DNA of 64,000 bases, taken from NCBI GenBank assembly GCA_963788215.1, contig CAWBFX010000010.1, positions 248,001-312,000 of the forward strand. The letters run 5' to 3'. Positions within the stretch are counted from its first letter, which is position 1; every line of letters begins with the position of its first letter. Of the stretch, positions 25,779-34,610 are shown piece by piece. This DNA comes from AC-32 sp963788215. GTDB lineage: Bacteria; Actinomycetota; Thermoleophilia; Gaiellales; Gaiellaceae. The translations under genes were made by a program, and so were the position numbers. The notes below the pieces were generated by a model. That model saw nothing but the letters and a program-made list of their open reading frames with translations, had not been told where the DNA came from and searched no databases.

Positions 25779-27077
25779 TCAGCGAACCTTGAGGGCGAAG
25801 CTGGTCGCGTGCACGTCGGGCGAGACGGCCCGCAGGCGGGTCCCGGGCCAGACTCGGACGAGGCGCGTGAACGAGCCGCCGGGGCCCGTCATCGACCACG
25901 CCCCGATCGGGACCCAGCGTCCGTACGTGTAGCGCTCGAGCCGGTACTGCCGCAGCCCGCTCCCGGGACGCACCTGTCCCCACAGCTTCGTCGTCAGCCC
26001 TCGCCGCCACACCTGCGCGAGCGGCAGCTGGTACGCGTAGAAGGACGGCTTCTTCTTGCCGACCGAGGTGATGAGCCCGCTCTGCCAGCCGTAGGCCGCC
26101 TCGTCCTTGACCAGGAACTGGATCAGCATGTCGACGTAGGGCGCCTGCCTCACGCGCCACGCGGCATCGGACAGGTACCGCGCCTGTGCTGCCTCCGACA
26201 CGCCGTAGCGCTTGGCCAGGTTCGTCTGGTAGCCGTACTCCGTCAGCCAGATCCGCTTCGGCCCGAAGTCGCGCCGCACCTCCTTGATCAGCTCGGGAAG
26301 GTTCGCGAGCGTGAGGATCCCCTTGCAGTAGCGGCAGACACCGGGCGCGAACCCGAAGGGCGTCTCGCCGCGGGTGATGGGGTAGGGATGGTGCGAGTAC
26401 GCGTCGAGCCTGGCGTGCGCCGCACGCATCCCACGCATGAACGCGACAGGCGAGAGCGCGCTCTGCGTGGGCCGCGGCGAGGTCGCGCCGCCGGCGACGC
26501 GGTTGGCCGGATTGCGCAGGTGGAGCTCGACGTAGACCGGGTTCAGCAGCCGCTGCACGTAGAGGCGCGGCGAGTTCGGAGACATGAAGACCTGCTGATT
26601 GGGCTCGTTCCAGACCTCCCAGAGGCGGATCCACGGGTAGCGCGCGGAGACGGCGCCCGCGAAGGCCGCGAGCGAGTACCTGTTTGTCGGGAGCACGTTC
26701 GGAGGCTTTCCGTCGTTCGCCCAGGCCGGCGTTCCCCAGAGCGTCACCAGCGCGACGATCCCGCGTTTGTGCAGGCGCCGAAGCGCCTGGTCGGTGCTCC
26801 CCCAGTCGTAAGCGGGATCGCGCGGGTCGAGCGGCTTCTCCGGCTTTCGCGGCGCAACCCGGCGCCAGTTGACCGTGTAGCGGACGAGCCTCACGCCCAG
26901 CGTGTCGAGCGCGTCGGGCGCCGAGTCGCCCGCCGGTCCTGCGCCGACGACCGAGTCGTCGTCCACGCCGAAGCGAATGTGCGACGACGCTGCCGAGGTC
27001 GCGGGCGCTGCAAGCGCGAAGAGCACGGCGGCAATCGCCGGCAAGGCGACCCTCAGCGACGACCGACCAACTCCCAT
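25779..27077 (-). CDS. Secreted clan GH-A glycoside hydrolase (GH5/GH39-like)
   Basis: 432 residues with a signal peptide (ALPAIAAVLFALAAPATSA). A TIM-barrel glycosidase: LWEVWNEPNQQ holds the acid/base Glu158 and IWLTEYGYQT the nucleophile Glu280; YSHHPYP between them carries the usual His. The C-terminal 80 residues are a beta-rich module (YRLERYTYGRWVPIGAW). Clan GH-A enzymes hydrolyse plant or microbial polysaccharides; exact specificity cannot be read. Upstream, TAGCAT 9 nt before the ATG may be the -10 box. Confidence 0.8.
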   Translation of the reverse strand: MGVGRSSLRVALPAIAAVLFALAAPATSAASSHIRFGVDDDSVVGAGPAGDSAPDALDTLGVRLVRYTVNWRRVAPRKPEKPLDPRDPAYDWGSTDQALRRLHKRGIVALVTLWGTPAWANDGKPPNVLPTNRYSLAAFAGAVSARYPWIRLWEVWNEPNQQVFMSPNSPRLYVQRLLNPVYVELHLRNPANRVAGGATSPRPTQSALSPVAFMRGMRAAHARLDAYSHHPYPITRGETPFGFAPGVCRYCKGILTLANLPELIKEVRRDFGPKRIWLTEYGYQTNLAKRYGVSEAAQARYLSDAAWRVRQAPYVDMLIQFLVKDEAAYGWQSGLITSVGKKKPSFYAYQLPLAQVWRRGLTTKLWGQVRPGSGLRQYRLERYTYGRWVPIGAWSMTGPGGSFTRLVRVWPGTRLRAVSPDVHATSFALKVR

Positions 27078-27124
27078 CGGGGCACGATGCTAGACGAGCA
27101 CTATTAGGGAAATTTGCGGAACTC

Positions 27125-28729
27125 TTAAACGTCCAGGCGCGCGTCCTCGAGGTCGAGGTCGCGGACGACGCGGCGCATCACCTCGTCGTCGATGCGCCCG
27201 CTGCGCCGCAGCTCGACGACGGCGTCGCGCTCCGCGTCCAGCAGCTCGCGCCGAAGACGCTGGTAGTCGAGCGAGCGGCCCTCGACGCTGCCGTCGCCGT
27301 CGGGATCGAAGCGCGAGCTGAAGCGGTCGCGCCGGAAGCCGTAGAGCCCGCGCATCCGCTCGGCGGTGTCCTCGCGCACCCAGTCCTCTTCGACGAGCTC
27401 CTCGAGCCGCACGAGCGCCGCCTCCGCCGCGTGGATGCGGGCCTTCGCCTCTTCCTTCTCCGCCAGGCCGTCGTCCTCGAGCCCGAGCACCTGGATCAGC
27501 GCCGGCAGCGTCAGCCCCTGCACGACGAGCGTCCCCAGGATGACCCCGAAGGTGAGGAAGATGATCAGGTCGCGATCGGGGAAGGCGGCGCCCGCGTCCG
27601 TGGAGAGCGGGATCGCCAGGGCTGCGGCGAGCGAAACGGCTCCGCGCATCCCGGACCAGGCCAGCACCGTTTTCGCGCGCCAGCCGACGAGCGGGTCGTT
27701 GACGCGCGCCCAGCCGCTGAGCATCGGCGGGACGATCGCGGTTGCGATGATCCAGAGGAAGCGCGCGCCGACGACGACCCCCGTCACGAGCGCGGCGTCG
27801 CCGACCAGCTCGCCGGTCGAGCGCCCGGAGAGACGATCGACGATCCCGGGTAGCTGGAGCCCGACGAGCGCGAACAGCAGGCCGTTCAGAAGCAGGAAGG
27901 CGATCTCCCAGACGCCCTGCCCCTGGAGGCGGGTCTGCGGAGTCGTCAGCTCGGGCGTGTGCCAGCCCATGTAGATCCCGACCGTCACCGCGGCGAGCAC
28001 CCCCGAGACGCCGGCGGCTTGCGCGGGGAGGTAGCCGAAGTAGCCGCTCAGCAGGGCGATCGTGATCTCGACCGGTGGGTTGTCGAGGCGGCGCCGGAGC
28101 TGGCGGATCAGGTAGCCGACCGCGAGCCCGATCGCGATTCCGCCGACCACGTTCAGGACGAAGCGCCCGGCCGCCTCGGCGAGCGAGAAGCTCCCGGAGA
28201 CGACCGCGACCACTGCGAAGCGGTAGGCGACGAGCGCGGTCCCGTCGTTCACGAGGCTCTCGCCCTCGATCACGGCGCTCAACCGCCGCGGAAGCCCGAG
28301 GCGCTGCGCGATCGCCGACGCTGCCGTCGGATCGGTCGGCGAGACGAGCGCGCCCAGGACGAACGACGTCGGCCAGTCGAGCCCGATCGACTCGTGCGCC
28401 ACGGCTGCGACGGCCACCGTCGTCATCAGCACGAGCCCGATCGCGAGCGCCGAGATCGGTCCCACGTTCGCGCGCAGCTCGCGCAGCGAGGTGAAGAACG
28501 CCGCGCCGTAGAGGAGCGGCGGCAGGACGGCGACGAGCACGAGCTCCGGCCGCAGCTGGATCTGCGGGACGCCCGGCACGAAGCTAAGCGCCAGCCCGCC
28601 TATCACGAGCAGGATCGGGTACGGGATCCGCACGAGCTCGGCCGCTGCGAGCAGGAGGAGGCCCGCGGCGAGCAGGCCCGCGAGCAAGAGGCTGTCGCCG
28701 GAGCTGAACGCGATCAGGACGTGCGGCAC
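27125..28729 (-). CDS. Na+/H+ antiporter, CPA1 (NhaP) family
   Basis: 534 residues: about 12 membrane helices then a 130-residue cytoplasmic tail. LGALVSPTDPTAASAIAQRL and IEGESLVNDGTALVAYRF are the CPA1 core motifs (TDP; ESLxND) with the ion-binding Asp in ND, and VLAWSGMRGAVSLAAALAIP is the conserved Arg-containing segment. It exchanges Na+ or K+ for H+ for pH and salt balance. The tail contains FDPDGDGSVEGRS, similar to an EF-hand loop but lacking the final acidic residue. GTG 28729 was chosen because TAGGCT (complement of 28737-28742) sits 7 nt upstream. Confidence 0.92.
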   Translation of the reverse strand: MPHVLIAFSSGDSLLLAGLLAAGLLLLAAAELVRIPYPILLVIGGLALSFVPGVPQIQLRPELVLVAVLPPLLYGAAFFTSLRELRANVGPISALAIGLVLMTTVAVAAVAHESIGLDWPTSFVLGALVSPTDPTAASAIAQRLGLPRRLSAVIEGESLVNDGTALVAYRFAVVAVVSGSFSLAEAAGRFVLNVVGGIAIGLAVGYLIRQLRRRLDNPPVEITIALLSGYFGYLPAQAAGVSGVLAAVTVGIYMGWHTPELTTPQTRLQGQGVWEIAFLLLNGLLFALVGLQLPGIVDRLSGRSTGELVGDAALVTGVVVGARFLWIIATAIVPPMLSGWARVNDPLVGWRAKTVLAWSGMRGAVSLAAALAIPLSTDAGAAFPDRDLIIFLTFGVILGTLVVQGLTLPALIQVLGLEDDGLAEKEEAKARIHAAEAALVRLEELVEEDWVREDTAERMRGLYGFRRDRFSSRFDPDGDGSVEGRSLDYQRLRRELLDAERDAVVELRRSGRIDDEVMRRVVRDLDLEDARLDV

Positions 28730-28739
28730 GGGGCCGAGC

Positions 28740-30002
28740 CTAGTCCCTCGAAAAGCCGCCGCCGAGGGCGTACAGGCCGAGCAGAACCGTCGCGGCAGCC
28801 GCGGCGCAGGCACCGAGCACGAACGGCGCCTCGGGGCTCACGTACGACCACAGGAGACCGGCGGCGAGGCTCGCGACCAGGGCCGCGCCCGCCGTCGCTG
28901 CATAGAAGACGCCGTAGGCGGTTCCCACGGAGCCCGAGCGGACGTGGTCGGAGACCCACGCCCGCCCCACGCCTTCGGTCGCGGACACGTAGACCCCGTA
29001 GAACGCGAACAGCGGCCACACCGCCCAGGACACCGACACCAGCGCGAAGCCGAGGTACACGAGCCCGAAGACGACCGTTCCCAGCCCGAGCAGCCAGCCT
29101 CGCGGGATCCGGTCGGAGAGGTGGCCGAAGGGCCAGGCGAGGGTCGCGCTGACCATGTTGTAGACGGCGTACGCGAGCACGGCGAGCTGCGAATCGAGGC
29201 CGAGGTTGTGCGAGCGGAGGAGCAGGAACGTGTCGCTCGAGTTGCCGAGCGAGAACACGACCCAGATCCCGAGGACCGTCCAGAACGACGCGGGCAGGGC
29301 CGCGACGCGACCCGTCGTCAGCGGCGCCGCCGGAGTGGCGTGCGGCGACCGGGCCGGCGCCTCCTTGAGCCGCCGCAGGAGGAGCAGCGTGACGGCGCCG
29401 GGCAGGATCGCGAACCAGAGGATGTCGCGGAGCGAGAGGCCCAGCACGAGCAGCAGGACCGCGATCAGCGGTCCGATCACCGCGCCGACCGTGTCCATCG
29501 CGCGGTGGTAGCCGAACGCCGCTCCCATCAGCGGAGTGGGCGTTGAGTCGCGAATCAGCGCGTCCCGCGGCGAGCTGCGCGCGCCCTTGCCCAGCCGGTC
29601 GACCACGCGGCCCGTCAGCACCCAGCCCCAGGCGGGAGCCGCGGCGACGATGGCCCGGGCGACCTCGGCCACGCCGTATCCGGCCCAGATCCACGGCTTC
29701 CGGCGGCCGCCTTGCCGGTCCGAGAGCCAGCCCGAGAAGAGTCGAACGACCTGGGCCGTCGCCTCGGCGATCCCCTCGATCAGGCCGACGAGGTAGACGG
29801 GAGCCCCGAGCGTGATCGTCAGAAACAGCGGGACGATGGGGTAGGCGAGCTCGCTCGCCGAGTCGTTCGCAAGCGAGACCGAGCTGAGGACGCGGACGTT
29901 CTCCGGAAGCCGTCTCCGCGCCGCGAGCACCCGCGCCAGGCGGCCCGACGCAGGCGGCTCGGGCTCGAGCCCGACCGGGACGGAATCGTCGGCGGAGCTC
30001 AC
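28740..30002 (-). CDS. MFS transporter
   Basis: 420 residues with 12 predicted helices. The MFS loop signature GWLSDRQGGRRKPWIW follows helix 2, and FGHLSDRIPRGWLL is its counterpart in the second half; GKGARSSPRDALIRDSTP after helix 4 resembles the conserved loop in a group of uncharacterised permeases found beside NhaP-type genes. The substrate is unknown. The GTG start at 30002 overlaps the TGA of the YjbR gene (GTGA), so it is in an operon with it. Confidence 0.88.
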   Translation of the reverse strand: MSSADDSVPVGLEPEPPASGRLARVLAARRRLPENVRVLSSVSLANDSASELAYPIVPLFLTITLGAPVYLVGLIEGIAEATAQVVRLFSGWLSDRQGGRRKPWIWAGYGVAEVARAIVAAAPAWGWVLTGRVVDRLGKGARSSPRDALIRDSTPTPLMGAAFGYHRAMDTVGAVIGPLIAVLLLVLGLSLRDILWFAILPGAVTLLLLRRLKEAPARSPHATPAAPLTTGRVAALPASFWTVLGIWVVFSLGNSSDTFLLLRSHNLGLDSQLAVLAYAVYNMVSATLAWPFGHLSDRIPRGWLLGLGTVVFGLVYLGFALVSVSWAVWPLFAFYGVYVSATEGVGRAWVSDHVRSGSVGTAYGVFYAATAGAALVASLAAGLLWSYVSPEAPFVLGACAAAAATVLLGLYALGGGFSRD

Positions 30003-30397
30003 GCGGGCGGCGGCTCCTGCTCGGCCAGCCACGCCTTGGCGACCCGTTTCTGCGCGCGCGTCAGCCAGGCCTCGGCGACGAGGTCCTGCAGCTCGTCGCG
30101 GTCGAGGCGCTCGAGGCTCGGGATCCGCACCAGCACCGCGGGATAGCCCTTGAAATGAGGCGTCGTGAAGTAGATCCCGCGGTCGTCGGAGAGCAGAAGC
30201 TCCTTCACGTCGAGATCCGCGACGCGGAACATGAGCACGTCGTCGAGGCGCTCGCCGGTCTCGGGATCGACCGCATCAGGCCGACGGGTGCGCTGGCGGC
30301 AGAAGAGCTTGCCGTGCACCTTGTAGACGGGCCGACCGTCGTCGACCTCCTTCGTGACCTGCGGCAGCGCGAGCGCGATCTGGTCGAGGTCGGCCAT
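29999..30397 (-). CDS. MmcQ/YjbR-family protein
   Basis: 132 residues of the YjbR (CyaY-like) fold: ALALPQVTKEVDDGRPVYKVHGKLFC, then LLLSDDRGIYFTTPHFKGYPAVLVRI and a C-terminal helix ELQDLVAEAWLTRAQKRVAKAW. These small cytosolic proteins are proposed DNA-binding or ligand-binding, with no firm function. ATG 30397 begins the domain. It heads the operon with the MFS gene and is divergent from the carboxypeptidase gene. Confidence 0.82.
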   Translation of the reverse strand: MADLDQIALALPQVTKEVDDGRPVYKVHGKLFCRQRTRRPDAVDPETGERLDDVLMFRVADLDVKELLLSDDRGIYFTTPHFKGYPAVLVRIPSLERLDRDELQDLVAEAWLTRAQKRVAKAWLAEQEPPPA

Positions 30398-30461
30398 CGT
30401 CGACACCACTGCAGCCTGGCAGCTTGCTCTTGAAGCTGCCGCGTCATAGGGTTGGCTGGTC

Positions 30462-31757
30462 TTGGGGAAGAGGGGGCTCATCGGAGGGATCGTTGCGCTT
30501 GCGCTGATCGCGATCCCGGGGATCGCATCGGCTCAGCCCGCACCGCGGCCGGCGCCGCACGCGAGGGCCGCCCACCGGCAGGCCCCGCCGACCCGTGTGT
30601 TCGTCATCCACGGAGTCACGAACAAGTACCAGCGCACCGCGCTCGTGAAGGCGGGCTACGACATCGGCGAGCGCGCCTGGGCCGACCACGTCGAGCTGTT
30701 CGGGACTACCAGGCAGGCGCTTGCGCTCACGGTCAGCGGCTACCACGTCGTTCCTGAGAGGGCGCCCACACGGCCCGGGTCACCTGTTCCATACGACTTC
30801 CCGCCCGGCGACTCGGCGTACCACAACTACGCGGAGATGGTCGCGGACGTCCAGGCATTCGCCGCCGCGCATCCGACGATGGCGCACATCTTCTCGCTCG
30901 GAACGTCCTTCGAGGGCCGCGACCTGATCGGCGTGCGCATCTCCGACGACGCGACCGACAACCTCTCCGAGCCCGGCGTCTTCTACGTCGGCCAGCACCA
31001 CGCGCGCGAGCACCTGACCGTCGAGGTCGTGCTGAACATGATGCACATGTTCCTCGAGAAGCCCCAGTACTCGGACCTCGTCCGCACGCGTCAGATCTAC
31101 ATCGTCCCGAGCCTCAACCCGGACGGCTCGGAGTGGGACATCCACACGGGCAACTACCTCTTCTGGCGCAAGAACCGCCAGCCTCCGGACGGGACCGACC
31201 AGAACCGGAACTACAGCTACAACTGGGGCTGCTGCGGCGGCTCGACCAGCGACCAGTACGGCGAGACCTACCGCGGCCCGAACGCGTTCTCGACGCCCGA
31301 GGACGTGGCGATGCGCGACTTTATCGAGGCGCACCCCAACATCCATACCGGGATCAGCTTCCACTCGAACGCGGAGCTGATCCTCTACCCGTACGGCTAC
31401 ACGTACACGGACATCCCGCCGGACATGACGGTCCCCGACCACGACACCTTCGTCGCGATGGGCCAGAAGATGCAATCGACTGTCGGCTACCCGGCCGTGC
31501 AGTCGTCCGACCTCTACATCACCGACGGCGACTGGAACGACTGGATGTACGGGCAAGAAGGCAGGTTCCCGTTCACGATCGAGCTCGGCGGCAACAGCTT
31601 CTACCCGGGGCCCGGCCTGATCCCGATCGAGAGCGCCCGGGTCCAGCGTGCGGTCATCTTCGTCGCGACGGTCGCCGACTGCCCGCCGCGGGTCGCGCAC
31701 TACGTCCAATGCGCCGCTCACCTCGCGTACAACCCGCGCTTACTCCCCGATCGATAG
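30462..31757 (+). CDS. Secreted M14 zinc carboxypeptidase
   Basis: 431 residues beginning at TTG 30462 with a signal peptide (LIGGIVALALIAIPGIASA). After a propeptide-like region, the M14 catalytic domain shows GQHHAREHLTVE (zinc ligands His180 and Glu183), SLNPDG, the substrate Arg in NRNYSYNWG, ISFHSNAELILYPYGYT (His301) and the general-base Glu374 in FPFTIELGG. It removes C-terminal residues from peptides outside the cell. All catalytic residues are present. TAGGGT at 30447-30452 is a candidate -10 box. Confidence 0.92.
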   Translation: MGKRGLIGGIVALALIAIPGIASAQPAPRPAPHARAAHRQAPPTRVFVIHGVTNKYQRTALVKAGYDIGERAWADHVELFGTTRQALALTVSGYHVVPERAPTRPGSPVPYDFPPGDSAYHNYAEMVADVQAFAAAHPTMAHIFSLGTSFEGRDLIGVRISDDATDNLSEPGVFYVGQHHAREHLTVEVVLNMMHMFLEKPQYSDLVRTRQIYIVPSLNPDGSEWDIHTGNYLFWRKNRQPPDGTDQNRNYSYNWGCCGGSTSDQYGETYRGPNAFSTPEDVAMRDFIEAHPNIHTGISFHSNAELILYPYGYTYTDIPPDMTVPDHDTFVAMGQKMQSTVGYPAVQSSDLYITDGDWNDWMYGQEGRFPFTIELGGNSFYPGPGLIPIESARVQRAVIFVATVADCPPRVAHYVQCAAHLAYNPRLLPDR

Positions 31758-31826
31758 ATCGGATGCCGCTGAACCCAGCCTAACGGCCAGTTTACGAGGG
31801 CGCCTTTCGCCTGCATGCTCTGGGCG

Positions 31827-33890
31827 ATGCGGCGAATCCAAGGTTCGAGCGGCGCGTGGCCGCGCGTCGCTCTCGCGCTTTGCGTGGGGGCGGTTGCGGC
31901 TGTGGCCTTGTGCGTCCCGCTTGGGTCGGCGGCGCCGGCACTGACCGGGCCGGCCGTGGCGCTGAGCCCGAGCTCGCTCACCTTCCCCGACCAGCCCGTC
32001 GGCACCCGCTCCGACGCGCGGGCCGTCACGCTGACGAACACCGGCGACACGCCGCTAACGATCTCGACCATCCACCTCACCGGCCCCGACGCCGCGGAGT
32101 TCGGGCAGGGCGCCATGTGCCCAATCAATCCAGACGTGCTGCCGGCAGGCGCCTCCTGCACGATCTACGTCGCGTTCGCGCCCGAAAGCGCGGGGACGAA
32201 GACCGCGTCTCTCGAGATCGGCGACGACGGGCCGGCCAGCCCGCAGACGGTCGCTCTCAGCGGCAACGGCATCGGCGGCGGCGGAGGCACTCCGGGCGCG
32301 ACGGTCACGCCCGGCTCGCTCGTCCTTCGGAGACGACGTCGTCGGCAACAAGACCGACGCGAGGCCCGTCACGCTGACGAACACCGGCGATGCGCCGCTC
32401 ATCATCAACACTTTCCATATCGACGGGTCCGACGCGGCCGACTTCTCGCAGGGCGCCGACTGCCCGGTGAGCCCGAGCTACCTGCCGCCGGCGGCTCCTG
32501 CACGATCTACGTCGCCTTCACCCCGCACAGCCCGGGCTCGAAGTCGGCCACGCTCCAGATCGGCGACAACGCACCCGACAGCCCGCAGACGGTCTCGCTG
32601 AGCGGGAACGGAATCCTGGCCGGCGCCAGTTTCGCTCTCGCCGGCGTCGCTCTCGTTCGGCGACCAGCTCGTCGGTACGCGGAGCGACGCGCTGGGCACG
32701 GACGCTGACGAACACGGGCCTGGGCCCGGTCGCGATCTCGACTCGTTCCAGATCACTGGCGTGGACGCGGCCGACTTCGCTCAGGGCGCCATGTGTCCCG
32801 ATCAGCCCGGACTGTCCTGCGCCGGGCGCGTCGTGCGTCGATCTACGTCTCCTTCGGGCCCGCCAGCGGCGGCCAGAGAGTCGGCGAACCTCGTGATCGG
32901 CGACAACGCGCCCGACAGTCCGCAGACCGTCCCGCTCTGCGGGAACGGCATCTCCACGCCGCAGGTCACCCTCCGGCCCGGGGAGCTCTCGTTCGGCTCC
33001 GTGACGCTGGGCACGACGGCCTCGTCGCAGACGGTGACGCTGCGCGACACCGCGGGCGGGCCGCTGCACATCGGAACATCGGGATCACCGGCGCCGCGGC
33101 GACTGACTTCTCCGAGACGAGCAACTGTCCGCCGACGCTGTCGGTCGGCTCGAGCTGCACGCTCGACGTGAGCTTCGCGCCCACGGCCGAAGGGACCCGC
33201 ACGGCGTCCCTCGCCGTCGACGACGACGCGCGGGCGGCGAGCAGGCGGTCGATCTTGGCGGGCGCCGGGGTCGCTGCCCGGGACGTTCCTCGGGGACAAC
33301 TTCGAGTCCGGCTCCCTGGCCCAGTGGGCCGCGCTCTCGTCCACGGGCTCGACGATCGCCCTCGACTCGACCAGCGCGCACTCGGGGACGACCAGCGTCC
33401 GCATCAGGAACAGCGGCGGCGACGAGTCCTCACGGCTCTACGCCGAACCTCGCCGGCGGTGGCCACGCGCAGACCTACACGCGGTTCTGCTTCGAGATTG
33501 CGCCCGGCCTTACCGACGGCATCGAGATCGCCAACGGGCGGGCGATCACGACCGAGTACCCGCTCGGGATCCGCCGCTGGGTGATCACGTACAACCCCGT
33601 ACACCCACGGGCTCGAGGGCTACTTCTTCAACGAGAACCTCGATCGCCTCGACCTCTACGTGGCGAACGGGCAGGTCTTGCCCGGCGACTGGCACTGCAT
33701 CCAGCTCTACCTCGACGAGAGCCAGAACGGCCACGCAGAGATGTGGCTCGACGGAACGTCCGAGGGCTCCGTCTCCGGCGACCTGAGCACGCCGAGCCCG
33801 TTCGACCGGATGTACCTGTGGAACCAGCCGAGCGCAGGCACGGTCTGGTTCGACGACGTCAAGGTCGCGGACGCCCCGATCAGCGGCTGA
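31827..33890 (+). pseudogene. Secreted HYDIN/ASPM-type repeat protein with LamG-like end, many frameshifts
   Basis: Starts at ATG 31827 (CATGCT at 31814-31819 is 7 nt upstream) with a signal peptide. At least four copies of a roughly 110-residue Ig-like repeat can be followed only by changing frame: LTFPDQPVGTRSDARAVTLT .. DAAEFGQGAMCP .. SCTIYVAFAPESAGTKTA .. SPQTVALSGNGI, then further copies in other frames. The end (FESGSLAQW .. GDWHCIQLYLDESQNGHAEM .. WFDDVKVADAPISG) is a concanavalin/LamG-like domain. Six or more single-base gains and losses occur within 2 kb. Either a decayed gene or a poorly read region; as written no full product can be made. Confidence 0.75.
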
Positions 33891-33904
33891 CGCCGCTCAG
33901 GCCG

Positions 33905-34297
33905 TCAGCGTCGCGGGGGGCGGCCCGCTTCGTAGCCGACCTCGGCGCACCTGACGAGGGCGCTGTCCTCGTGCGGGCCGACGTGGCGGCGGCAGCTCGT
34001 CTGCCGCAGCGCGACACGCGGCCGGCCGTGGGCGAAGTGGACGCGGGCGCGACCGCCGAGGACCGAGTACGTGTTCACGGCGAGCCAGGAGCAGCGGTAG
34101 CGGCCGGCGGCGCGGCGGCGGCAGGTCACCTGCACGCCGTACTCGCTCTCGGCGGGCGCGTATTTCGCGTCGGTCATGATCGGGTTGGCCTTCACGACCG
34201 CCTTCACGACGGCTTGCACGGCGCCGACGCGGGAGACGCCCCAGGACGCGGAGGCCGCCGGCGCCACGAAGAGCGCGGTCGCGACAGCGGCTAGCAT
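33905..34297 (-). CDS. Small secreted protein, unknown function
   Basis: 130 residues with a signal peptide (MLAAVATALFVAPAASA) and a mature part containing YGVQVTCRRRAAGRYRCSWLAVN and two more Cys (SCRRHV, VRCAEV), likely disulfide-bonded. The C-GR-CSW pattern resembles small actinobacterial secreted proteins described only as hypothetical. The facing gene at 34326 has a comparable CTKASGSRFSCQVTFG motif, so the divergent pair may be distant paralogues. No Shine-Dalgarno is evident. Confidence 0.65.
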   Translation of the reverse strand: MLAAVATALFVAPAASASWGVSRVGAVQAVVKAVVKANPIMTDAKYAPAESEYGVQVTCRRRAAGRYRCSWLAVNTYSVLGGRARVHFAHGRPRVALRQTSCRRHVGPHEDSALVRCAEVGYEAGRPPRR

Positions 34298-34325
34298 CGT
34301 TCGTCTGAGGAGATTGGGCTCGATA

Positions 34326-34610
34326 GTGCCGATGCTAGCGCTCGTCCTTGCAGGCTGCGGCGGCTCATCGCGGCCCGCGGCGACCCGGGTTCCGCGGGTC
34401 GAGCAGGCCGTGAAGAGCACGCTCGAGCGAAGCCTGATGACATCCCAACCGCGCACGGAGCAGGGCTCGCGACCGGCGACCCACGTGCGCCGCGTGCGCT
34501 GCACGAAGGCGAGTGGCAGCCGGTTCAGCTGCCAGGTCACCTTCGGGAACGGCTCGAGCCGGCGGGTTACGGCACGCGAGCGCCCCGACGGCGACGTGGT
34601 GCTCGGATGA
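34326..34610 (+). CDS. Small lipoprotein, unknown function
   Basis: About 94 residues: a short hydrophobic N-terminus with lipobox LVLAGC, then a basic domain with RVRCTKASGSRFSCQVTFGNGSSRRV, whose Cys pair and spacing resemble the divergently encoded secreted protein. The start is uncertain (GTG 34326, ATG 34332 or TTG 34314); the n-region is short for a signal peptide, so the TTG may be right. The TGA overlaps the ATG of the next gene (ATGA), indicating an operon. Confidence 0.6.
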   Translation: MPMLALVLAGCGGSSRPAATRVPRVEQAVKSTLERSLMTSQPRTEQGSRPATHVRRVRCTKASGSRFSCQVTFGNGSSRRVTARERPDGDVVLG

